From assembly GCA_015680685.1 (NCBI GenBank), contig MNCI01005780.1, positions 45,281 through 74,726 on the forward strand: 29,446 nucleotides of DNA, written 5' to 3'. The notes under the pieces were generated by a model. The model was given only the letters and a program-made list of their open reading frames with translations. It had not been told where the DNA came from and ran no database searches. Position 1 is the first letter of the stretch. Every line of letters starts with the position of its first letter. The position numbers and the translations under genes are program-made. Positions 11,589 to 21,116 of the stretch are shown here, one piece after another. The stretch is from Gnetum montanum (Eukaryota > Streptophyta > Gnetopsida > Gnetales > Gnetaceae).

Positions 11589-13515
11589 CCATTCTAGGCC
11601 CTCAGTTCTTTTTGAATTTTTTTTACACATTTTGGTTTTACACATTCTTTGTTTTACACATTTTCCCAGTTTTCTTATTTTTTTTTATACCATCATTCAT
11701 AGTTTTACTATTTCTTTGTTTGCTTGATTTACTTTTATTCGTCATCCAGTAAGTGCTCATGATGGTGGATTGAATTATATCACATTGATTTCTAATGTTT
11801 GGTTTTTACCTTTAAATTATGATGCTGATATTAAGGTATGGTTCTTTTGGTAAGATAGGCAATCAATCCATGCTGTTCACTCATCCATACAACTCTATGG
11901 TATCCTTTGGCTTGGAACTAAACAATTCATTTTTTCTAAGTAAACTTGTTAATAAATTGGTGGCTAGGTATTTTTTTCAAACCAAGGAAAGACTTAAAGG
12001 ATGAAAAGGGTGTGACTTCAAGGAGGTTTGATGCATTTGTGTTGGCCATTCTCTTGGGTGATTGGATACTTTTTCTTGGGTTTTTTGCCATTCTGCCATC
12101 AATCAAATATCAGGAAGTTGAGTGAATAAAAATAAGTCTTTACATGGTGTGGTTCTCATGAAAAAATAAAAAAAAAAAAAGAGAAAGAAGAGAAAAAAGT
12201 GAGAATTCAAAGCACACCCCTTAGACATAATAAAGCAATATGGGCTACACGCACTAGTTATGGAACTTAAGAGACATGTTATCCATGCCTGAAAGTTACC
12301 TCTAACTAAGGCCCTTTCTCGCTTTCTACTTCTCCATCTCGCTCTCCTTGGAATGGTGGTCACTCATTGAGGAGCCATTCTTGTTGCTTCAAGAGGATGG
12401 ATTGGCCAAGTATATTTATGCAAGGTCATAAATGTGGTTGGTTTGAGTTTGAATTTGGAATGAGTTCTACTCAGTCATATTAACCATGAAATACACAATA
12501 GACTTTACACAACCTTGTTTTTTGGATTTCATTCCATTCTCTTCTCTCCATATTTCTTCCCATGATCCACCTCATTGCTAGATTTATCATTAGTCCATTT
12601 CTAGGTTTATGCATTATTTTTCTTTGGTAATTTCTTATGGGTAAGTTTTTAACTCTTGCTTCCAAATGACATTCCTAGAGTCTACGAACTCTTTGGTTTG
12701 TGGGTTTTTCAAGGCATAAAGGCCATGAGCTTGCTTTGGGGATGACCCACTGGCATTCCTTTTTGGTGCAATTGTTAACTTCTTTTCCTTAAACATTTCC
12801 TACAATCACTCATTTCTTGTTTCATCCCCATGCATGGCATCCATTTTATTGGTGTTCTGATTGTTATTTTTTCCATCTTTCTTGTTCCTCATATTTTTCC
12901 ATCTTATAGCTACCGAAGGTTCACTCTTAGTCGTGGGGGCCTTGGCACAAATTCTTCAATTTTTTTCATTCTACTATTCGCCTAACCCCTACACCTTGGG
13001 TAGTCACCAGTGATAAATCTTCAAACTAGTTTCTGCCATAACCACAACTTAGCCAATGCACTTTATATCGAGGCAAGGTATCAACTTCATTGTGTTTTAT
13101 CTATCCTTGCTCATTTGTAACTATGTTGTGTGTGTAGATGGTGATCATAAAAATAATGGACTGGGCTTGGAGGAAGCACTCAGTATGGATAGGAACTGGA
13201 TCATTTACGAAAGGAGCAAGTTTAATGGCATGGCTATGGATAAACAACGGAAGGTGCAATCTCGGCATTGGCGGAAACATGCTTCATCTTCTTTCTCTCT
13301 CTCTTTCTCTTCAAGCTACCAAATAAAGGCTTGGATGTTATTTATGTATGAGTGTTCACCACAATGATCATGAAAACTAATGTTGTAATATGCTTATTAA
13401 TCCGTTCACTGGGCACATTCAGTCTATCATCCCATTCCACCATCACTTGCCAATTAGTAAATAATCCAATACGCTTCGAATATTTTGTAAGGAACTCGAC
13501 GATAAGTTTTCATTT
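11589..13515 (+). other. Long 3' non-coding region of B
   Basis: The stretch of about 1.9 kb is collinear with 3241-5175. It includes T-rich runs at 11610-11700, GGGTGTGACTTCAAGG near 12009, a conserved GAATTCAAAGCACACCCC (about 12203), CTAACTAAGGCCCTTTCT (about 12301), TTTGGGGATGACCCACTGG (about 12735) and the motif AGTCGTGGGGG (12929-12939). The overlapping frames at 11452-11752 are T-rich and hydrophobic but not conserved, and the frames at 13056-13367 are not conserved as protein in A. I see no gene. Confidence 0.75.
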
Positions 13516-13528
13516 AGCCGTGGGGGTA
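13516..13528 (+). promoter_or_regulatory. Polypurine tract of B
   Basis: AGCCGTGGGGG followed by TA lies directly before the 3' LTR, as in A and C. It is the expected primer for plus-strand synthesis. Confidence 0.65.
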
Positions 13529-14361
13529 TGATGAACTGCAATATTAAAGGCCACGATATCACATCTGTGAGATTAGGTCCATAATATCGGAGCCTACCAT
13601 GCAATGTAGGATACCTGATATCGGGACCTATCTCCTTGCGTATAAATAAGAGGCAGGTGCACTTGGTTTTGTAATAGTTAGTTAGACCCTTAGCTGAAAC
13701 CTTGCCTTTCCTCCCTCTCAGATTTAGAATTATTTTTGCATGCCTATAGTAGAATTCATAAAGTGAATGGATTTTTATTCATGCATTATGTACCTGAGCA
13801 CACCTTGTGTATGAAAATAAAGAAGAACTTTATGATAAACCTTGTAGCATTTAGAATAGATTAATTAATGTTATTTGTAGTTATTTAATACTTTTCTTAT
13901 TTAATTCATGTTCTCTCTCTCTCTCACCCTACAACTCTCCTAAGTAAGCATACAAAGTACGATCACTTCAAGCATGCATGTAATACTTGGTAACCTAGTA
14001 ATGATTAGTGTTTGGTAATCCCAGTAGTGTTGCACTGGTTCAGGATATGTACACAAGTGAGAATGGATACTGATGATAGAATTAATTAAATCCTAGTTAA
14101 TCAGGATTAAATTAGTCACTTAGTTATCTCTCTCCTCCCTTATTAGTAGTAGGACATAAAAACATGAAAGCCATAAAAATCATATGCCTTAGGTTTACAT
14201 AACCATATCATCATGACATACAAGTAAGCTTAGGAAGAGAATGATTAACCAACCCATTCTTGTTCCATCAAGGTGCATAAGCACTTAGTCCTTGGAATTT
14301 GATTGGATCATGCATGTATGCTCGTATATGGTTGAGCGTAGCGATACCTCGCCACTCATCA
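13529..14361 (+). repeat. 3' LTR of element B
   Basis: The 833-bp LTR begins TGATGA and ends TCATCA. It carries GATATC palindromes in U3, TATAAATA at 13641-13648, AATAAA at 13816-13821 and the conserved TTGGTAACCTAGTAATGATT block near 13989. It is diverged from its 5' partner, especially in U3, which has inserted or rearranged sequence. The outer flank begins ATGTTGTCAC. Confidence 0.9.
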
Positions 14362-15112
14362 ATGTTGTCACTGAACCTAATCTACCAATTTTTTACTATT
14401 CATTTAATGTAACATTTTTTTCTTTAAGTTTAGATAAAAACTAACAAAAAGTAAAGCTTATATAACCCACCTAAAATAATGTAGGTCTGAAGAATGATAA
14501 TGGCGACATTTATTAGATAACTATTGATAACAACTTTTCCATGCTAGCACATGGTCATGATCAATAATTTTTAATCCCATGAAAATTACAAATCCTATGG
14601 GTTTTCTAACCATGTAAATTATTTGTGATGGATTATAGATAAAGCAAAGTAAGTTCAACAAACTGGTAGTAGTTGTTACTTTTAGTGTAGGGCTATTTGT
14701 GCAGTAAAATACTATGGTTATTAGATGTGGGATGATGATAATGATAAAGACTTCACAATATTTGTATGTACCTATTAATCAGAGAGAAGCTTAAAAAATT
14801 CTTGACTTAAGTCAAAGAGGATATGACCTCATTTAAGCTATTCCTGAAAAGATTGTAATGGCCAAATTTTGTTGGAAATTGGTAGGAGAAAAAGTAGCCA
14901 TACAGTCTGCATCAAAACATGGTTTCTGAAATTATGTTTGTTGTCAGAAGGTTATTTGTTAATATGTTATTCTACTAATAGTAATCATATTCAAAATGCA
15001 CATTTAAGGCAATAATGATGGTGATGGAGAATGTATGATGCAACTAGAATTTGAAACTAAGATTACATTAAGGATCTAGATTAGTTGAGTCAAAATGAAT
15101 TTATTATCCATT
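14362..15112. other. Spacer between the two convergent retrotransposon tandems
   Basis: About 750 bp of AT-rich sequence separates the outer end of the B LTR from the outer end of the D LTR. I see no ORF, repeat, LTR or RNA gene. It may be the pre-insertion host sequence or another element too decayed to recognise. Confidence 0.45.
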
Positions 15113-15330
15113 TGATGAGTGGCAAGTACCCCCCTATGCCCAACTATATGAATCATAAGCATTCATGCATGATCTGATTAAATTCCATGGATTGGACTAG
15201 TTGTGCATCTAGATCATTAAACATTGATTGTAGTTTGTTATCTTCTCACCTAGACTAGTGGTAGCTTTATTATGTATGGTTTAGTCCAAAGTGATACATC
15301 TAATTGTTGATATTATTTTAGCTTTATGCT
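15113..15330 (-). repeat. Truncated 3' LTR of element D
   Basis: The left edge TGATGAG is the complement of the TCATCA LTR end. The next 210 bp or so, including CATTCATGCATGATCTGAT, match the U5 ends of 18203-18989 and 23611-24415. Homology fades near 15330, and sequence from the non-coding tail resumes around 15440. About 550 bp of U3/R and the adjacent tail are therefore missing. Confidence 0.75.
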
Positions 15331-15439
15331 ACTCCTAACGATAATAGAAAAATCAATTATTTAAGCTAATTAACAACAAAAATATGAAGTCTCAACTAAC
15401 CTATGGGTGATGAGTGTCAATTCCCAACTTGCTGTGCAT

Positions 15440-16842
15440 GTCATGAAACTATGGGTCCTCCTTAAAGTAGGCTCCTACAATAATGCCCTTGCATAACCAC
15501 TTCTATGGGTGTCCATGGACACCCTAGAAGTTAAATGTAGATCATGTCTTTATTCCAAAAAATACATAACTACTATGGTTGGAGTGTTACAATATACTAC
15601 ACAAAACCAAAAGGCTCATAATCATATGTAATAGTGAGGTGAATGAATGAGATGAGAAGGAATTGCAAAGATCAAGATGTAAGGTGCTTTACCATGTCCC
15701 TAATAGGCTCTTGTGACAAATGTGATTAAAATGATGCATACGTATTTGTCCAAGTTTAGACAAAATTCATACCATGAACAATGATATTACATTGATGTGT
15801 TCCTTCCTACCAACCACCATGAGTCCACAACCAACTCAAAGAACAATCATCACTTTAGAAATAGAAGCAAAGAGAAGAAGGAAGGATGGTCCTTAGCTAG
15901 AGGGGTGCCTTCAAGCATGGGTAACATGTTTTTATAGCCCCATAACTAGTGCTTTAGTCCATTATTGTGTCTGAGGGATGTGCTTTGAATTTCAATTATT
16001 ATTTTTTCTTATTTTTTTTGTTTTTTTTTTGAATTTTTGAGTCTTTAAATGGGAACCACACTATGCAAAGACTTAGCTTCCTATTATTGGTCAATGAAGG
16101 AGTAATGATATGTTCCATGAGGAGTCATAAACCACGTGAAGGAAGTCAAGAAGAGAATCCAAAAAATCCCTTTGAGGTCACACCTTTTGCCATTCCCACT
16201 TAGTCTTTCCATCTTTCTTTAAGGTAAAATGATCATTATTAATTATAGTTGCATAAGAGAAGAACCAAATTTCTTTCATAAAAAATACTTCTCATTCAAA
16301 GAACTAGAGGGATGGGTGAGGTGGTCTCACTACTTTACACAATTACTTACCCAATCATCTTGACAACATAGCACAAAAACACAACACATACTATTGACTT
16401 CTACATCATGACCAGAAATATTATTTAAAAAAAACATAAAATACATGCATAAACATAAAGAAAATGACTTAAGAAAATAAAAAAATATTAAGAAAAGAAA
16501 AATATTAAGAAATAGAAAACATATGAAGAATAAAAAAAATTTGGAAGAAATATGAAAATGATAAAAAATTGTAAAGAAAAAAAGGTGAAAAACACTTATT
16601 AGTTCTTGAACCAAGATGGAGCATCTTCCCAATGACTAGTCTTATGTCTACATATTCAAGAGATGGACTGCACAATCCCTTGGTTATAAACCACTGATTT
16701 TCCATCTATCATCATTATTGATTTGATTAATCATGTGGTAGCACATCTAACATTGGTAATAGTCTCTTTTGGATCATTTGGAGATGTATCTTCATTTGGA
16801 CATGAAGGTATTTGCATTTTGGAGGGTCCAAATGTGTTTTCT
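15440..16842 (-). other. Non-coding tail of D
   Basis: The complement carries the family blocks: AAGGTGTGACCTCAAAGGGA (about 16165-16195), a TAGTGTGGTTCCCATTT region (about 16050), GAAATTCAAAGCACATCCC (about 15980), CACTAGTTATGGGGCTATAA (about 15945) and GGGTCCTCC on the plus strand (about 15450). A U-rich run covers 16420-16590. Minus-strand open frames here (16330-16705) are low-complexity Phe/Leu translations of that run and are not called. Confidence 0.65.
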
Positions 16843-16845
16843 TCA

Positions 16846-18202
16846 TCTTCTTGATTTTCTTAGGTCTTTGTGTTTAATATCTTTTTCTATGTTTAATATC
16901 TTTTTTGATGTATAATTAGAGTGTAAGATATATGCATCTAAGTCCTCTATTTGTTTTATTTTCTTAAGTCTAGAAGTAATAAGCATATCAGTTTCTTCCA
17001 TGAATCTTTGAAATAATTTTATATTCTCATTTTCAAGCCACCAGGTGTCTTCTAGTTTAGTGGCTACTATGTAGATTGGTTTTTGCTCACACACTTGTTC
17101 TTTAGCTTTGTTGTGGTTTGTGTTAATATTTTTAATTTCTAGCCCACAACTATACCCTTTACTAGTAGTAGTGATGTATGGATTTTTCTGTCTCTCCATA
17201 ATTATAGGTTTATCATTTATGTCATGTGTTGGAGTGGTAATGGTTGTTGTCTTTTGCATATGATTAGTAGACATTGTTCAAGCGAGGAAGGATGTTGCAC
17301 TAGATTAGCCTTATGTTGTTTTTGATGTGCTAGTAGGTCTATGAGTTTTATGCTCATGTGAAGAAACCATCCTAAAGAAAGGACATTTTTGAGGTTGTGG
17401 TTAAGATCTACTAGCATTGTCATTTCCATGTATGTTCACAACATAAGAGACATTCTTTCATTGATGTTTTGGTATTAAGCTTTTGTGTTGTTGGAAATTA
17501 CAAATTCTAGAGGGAAGTATGAGAATATTAAGGATATGATAGAGGATGAGAGGCGTGAGATGGTCATCCTTCATAAGATGTTGTAGATTGATGATATTTG
17601 AGAGAGTGGTAGTAGTGATTTGAGTAGAGGAAGTAGAACCAGTTAAGAAAATAGGCTATTGAACATAATATCCATACAGGTCCGATTGGCAGTACACGTA
17701 GTATTGGTTCGATGATGACCTCTCACATGATTGCGGGTTTTGCCATTTCTTTTGATAGTAGTTTTAAGGCTAATAAGAAGTCCCACTAGGATAGTCCAGT
17801 TGATTGTAGGACTATCTATAATTACCTTGTGAAAAAGGTAATTTCCTAGGCACATGATTTTGTACAAACTTGGGATTCAAAACAAAAGACCAATACTCAT
17901 GTAGATGTAACATGACTAGGAAATAGCCCTTTGGATGGTCATATAGAAAGATGTCGCATCTATCATCATCTTTTGTGGTTGATTTTATAGCCTCTTCTTC
18001 TACATTCATTTTTTATTTTTTCTGATAAGTGTTCTTACCTATTTAATGGCTCTTTTTCCTCCTCTTGTTTTGATCACTTGATTCATTTTGTGTTACTTCC
18101 TCCTTTAAAAGTTTTACATAAGTTGTAATTTTGTTATTCATCAACTCCCACGTCTTATCTAGCCTTGCTTCAAGCTCATAAATAGACTTTTGTACTAGGA
18201 AG
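16846..18202 (-). pseudogene. Gag C-terminal half of D with a C-terminal extension
   Basis: Reading leftward, the sequence begins with LEARLDKTWELMNNK (about 18175-18130), which aligns to the region of B gag after the capsid. A knuckle remnant CDIFLYDHPKG (about 17960) follows, with the second and last Cys lost, then RKLPFSQGNYR (about 17850-17815). The final open segment is at 17274-16843 (143 codons). It shows MSTNH, NPYI, GLEIKNINTN, EQVCEQ and EDTWWLE, all matching the end of the C protein in order. It then has a Lys-rich tail of about 60 residues that C lacks. B has protease in this place. The function of the extension is unknown to me. Confidence 0.65.
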
Positions 18203-18989
18203 TGATGAGAAACAAGGTACCCCTACACCCAACCATAATAATCACAAGCATTCATGCATGATTCGATCAAATTCCATGGATGAGACTAATTATGGAATCT
18301 AGATCATTATGCCTTGATTGCAGTTCACTATCTTCCCACTTGGACTAATGGTAGCTTTATCAAGTATGGTTTAGTCTAGAGTGAGGCATATAATTTTTAT
18401 TATTTTATATTTTATAAATTTAATCACTATAACAAGAATGAAAGGTAGAGTAATTTAAGATATAATTCATCTACTGCCTAGCTATCCTAACACAAGTACC
18501 CATCCCACTTTTCCAGACACATCTTGAAAACATATAGCGCTACTAGGCTACCAAACGTTAAGTGTTGCTAGGTTACTAAGCACTATATGTATGCTTGAAA
18601 TGGTCATGCTTAATTGCTTAATTGAAATGCATTAAAGTAAAGTGAATTAAAGTAAACATTAATCTATTCTCAGTGCTGCAAGGATTGTCAATAGAGTTCA
18701 TTCTTATTCCCATCACACTATTATGCTTTGGTACATCAATGTTTGAACAAAGACCTGTATACATTTAGACTCCTTCTGCAAGCACTCAGAAAATATTCTA
18801 ACTCTAGAGAAAATAAACTATAAGAGTTTCACTACTCTCACTGAAAAGCTATCAAAAATTCATGCCAAATCAAGAGCCTAGCCACTATAATTATAGGCTA
18901 GCATATACCCCGCAACATTACATACTTGATGTCAAGGCTTTGACATTAGGTACCCAACATCGGAACATGTGAAAAAAGATGAATCATCA
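18203..18989 (-). repeat. LTR shared by C (3') and D (5')
   Basis: The 787-bp LTR has TGATGAG at the left edge and TCATCA at the right, and homology to 23611-24415 runs throughout, for example the TCTAGAGTGA block near 18380 and the GCTACCAAACGTTAAG region near 18549. The TATA region is degenerate (GCCTATAATTATAGTGG on the minus strand, about 18900-18885). CCCCCATGACT, the complement of the polypurine motif, abuts its right side at 18992-19002. Confidence 0.85.
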
Positions 18990-19002
18990 TACCCCCATGA
19001 CT
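18990..19002 (-). promoter_or_regulatory. Polypurine tract of C
   Basis: The complement reads AGTCATGGGGGTA directly before the 3' LTR, identical in arrangement to that of A at 5176-5188. Confidence 0.65.
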
Positions 19003-19332
19003 AAATGAAAAATTTTCCTTAAGTGAAGAAGAGGAAAAACAAGTTCCTTACAAAATATATGGAAGGCATGGGATTATTGACTGACAAACAAACTGACTCG
19101 AATGGAATAAATAGACTTTGAGTGCCCAAGTGTACATAGTTACAATCTTTACAAAGTTGGGTGTTCATAGTAAGAGAAATGAACACCATAGATAAAATTA
19201 ACATCCAATTCCTCTTAGTAGCTAAATAATGAGAGAGAAGATCCAACGATCATGAACATTCTACATCGTGTGGTACTACTACATCATCCTTGATGAAGCT
19301 AGTCCCACTTTTAGTCCATGCTTTTCACTGCA

Positions 19333-19445
19333 ATCACAAGAGAATCATGAATTAGTATGCTATTAAATGAATCAAAAGAGAATCATGAATTAGTATGCTA
19401 TTAAATGAATCACAAGAGAATCATGAATCACATAGCTATTAAATG
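19333..19445. repeat. 38-bp tandem repeat, three copies
   Basis: Units start at 19333, 19371 and 19409 with a 38-bp period. The unit contains AGAGAATCATGAATTAGTAT and ends ATTAAATG. The first two copies differ by one base and the third is more diverged (CACATAGC in place of TAGTATGC). A and B lack this expansion. Confidence 0.85.
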
Positions 19446-20274
19446 CCTTCTCTTGTTAGTGGTTACACTCAGCTAGGTTGTGATTATGGTAGATTGATTC
19501 TTTTAATAGTGTTAGTGGGAAGGCTAACAAATAGGGTAAAATAGATCAGTAGTCCACTAAATTTGAAAAAGTTTGACACAAGAAAATATTTGAAGAGGAT
19601 GTAAGAATTCATAACAATAAAAAATGAAAGTTACTGAAAATGTTATGAATATGTGCACAATTGGATGTCATTGATGGGGTAAACAAAAGGATTTTATTGT
19701 AAGAGTGTCTAAGAATAAAGAACTTATCTAATCAAACCAAAAGATACGTAAGTGGGTCCTCCCCAATGTAGGGACAGGTCTTTTATGCCCTTGCATAACT
19801 TCAAACAAAAGAGTTTTTGGGCTCCATGGATGATTAATGGTTATGGAAGGATAAGTACAAAAACTCGAAAAACAATACCTAAGAATTCCAACACATCAAA
19901 CTAGAACATCGAACAAGAACATGAAAATAGTAGTGAGGTGAAACATGGAAATCATAGATGGATGAGAGACAGTGGAATGAACTTCATAATTAAGGTCACA
20001 TGAAGTCCCTTGTGGATTTTATGGTTAAATGACTTTGATAAGATCCATCATTAATCCAAATGAAAACCAACCTCATTCAATGACTTTGTATCCCCATTCC
20101 AAGACCAGTCCATCTCCCTGAGACACAAGAATTCTCCCACAGAACAACCACCATTCTTTATTAAAGAAGAAACAAGAAGTAGAATGTGAGGAATAGCCTT
20201 AGTTAGTGGGGACCTTCAGGCATGGGTAACATGTCTTTCTAGTCCCATCACCAATGTTTGTAGCCCATTTCTTT

Positions 20275-20416
20275 TGTCTAACGGATGTGCTTTGAATTCT
20301 CATCATTTTTTTCTTGAAATGGGAACCACACCATGCAAAGAAATATGCATTGATTTTATCTAAGGGGTGTGCTTTGAATTTCTAATGTTTTTTTATGAGA
20401 ACCACACCATGCAAAT
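20275..20416. repeat. Diverged tandem duplication in the tail of C
   Basis: A unit with TGTGCTTTGAATT, a T-rich run and GGGAACCACACCATGCAAA-type sequence occurs at 20275-20340 and again, diverged, at 20357-20416. A, B and D each have the corresponding block once, so the duplication arose in the C lineage. Confidence 0.75.
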
Positions 20417-21116
20417 ACTTCTTCAACTTCCTTTTATAATTCAACATGGAATGGTAAGAAATCCATGAAAACACACATGCACTTAGGCAAACAAAAAGAC
20501 ATAAAGAATATCGAATCCGCTTGAAGCCACACCTTTTTCAAACCTTTGAATCCTTTCCAATTCTAGAAACTAGCAAAGTCACAATTTTTTTAGAGTTTTG
20601 TTAATGAAAAAGAGACTGTACATTTCCAAAATAAGGAAAACCATAGAGTTTGTTGATGGGTGGATGTTGTGGACTCACTACTTGTTACATGAAAAAGAAA
20701 CCATGTCCAAATCATTCATAATGAAATTCAAAGACAAAATGTAGACACCAACAATTAAATAACAAAAATAGTACATACCACCATCAATCAATGCATTACC
20801 ACTGCACCTGACACTTATTAACAAAAAGTTAGAAAATCACATCAAAATAAAAGAAAGTGTAAAATACTCAAGAAATAGCAAATGTAATAATGATGGCATA
20901 AAACAAAATTTATAAAAGATTAATACGATGAAAACAAGAAGATGTAAAATAAAGAATGTGTAAAAAAAAAGGTTGTAAAATAAAAAAATGAAAACCCCTT
21001 AAGAATCCTAAAGACTAGAATGAGGAATGACCCCCACGACTAAACATTTGACCATGACATGGATTAATAAGTGGATAAATAGGATCCATTCATGTATGAA
21101 ACATTGGTAACTATCC

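Larger units (their letters stand above)
5189..14361 (+). mobile_element. Element B: full-structure, inactive Ty3/gypsy retrotransposon
   Basis: This element of about 9.2 kb has LTR 5189-5992, gag, protease, RT, RNase H, integrase, a 1.9-kb non-coding tail, a polypurine tract and LTR 13529-14361. Integrase follows RNase H, which defines Ty3/gypsy order. The reading frame is single from gag (frame 1) through RT, where an extra base near 8922 moves it to frame 2. A second shift lies near 11325. Its primer site just after 5992 is badly degraded, but the relative C has a tRNA-Asp-type site. That site, the CxxCxxxHxxxxC knuckle and the RT wording suggest the Athila/Tat side of the family. There is no recognisable env-like or chromodomain sequence. 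Target duplications cannot be tested, because the left end is shared with A. Confidence 0.9.
15113..18202 (-). mobile_element. Element D: pol-less, deleted relative of B and C
   Basis: Reading on the minus strand, D starts immediately inside the LTR at 18203-18989 with no primer site or gag N-terminus. It continues with a gag C-terminal half and an extension (18202-16846), a non-coding tail (about 16840-15440) and the truncated LTR. There is no RT, RNase H or integrase. D shares an LTR with C, so the two form a tandem. Deletions at both ends make it immobile. The flank at 15108-15112 (CCATT) does not match the flank of C at 24416-24420 (AAAAG), so no target duplication marks the pair. Confidence 0.75.
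18990..21116 (-). other. Non-coding tail of C
   Basis: About 2.1 kb are inverted relative to the tails of A and B and share the same blocks: CCCCCACGACT at 21031-21041, GTGGGTCCTCC near 19741, GGTGTGCTTTGAATTTC near 20366 and CACACCATGCAAA twice. It is A/T-rich with runs near 20880-20990. It contains the 38-bp tandem repeat (19333-19445) and a local duplication (20275-20416). The 75-codon frame at 19019-19246 has no conserved counterpart. Confidence 0.7.

Noticed and set aside
11452-11752. Overlapping hydrophobic frames after integrase, as a possible env-like protein
   Set aside because: They come from T-rich low-complexity sequence, differ between A and B, and show no signal peptide with conserved ectodomain.
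15413-15420. Second TGATGAG near the D LTR, as a possible extra LTR edge
   Set aside because: The bases that follow do not match any LTR end in the window, and tail homology resumes right after.
16330-16705. Hydrophobic Phe/Leu-rich minus-strand frames resembling membrane proteins
   Set aside because: They are translations of the T-rich run in the tail of D, and the aligned tails of A and B are not coding there.
19333-19445. 38-bp repeats as a CRISPR-like array
   Set aside because: The copies are directly adjacent without unique spacers and lie inside a plant retrotransposon tail, so this is an ordinary tandem repeat.
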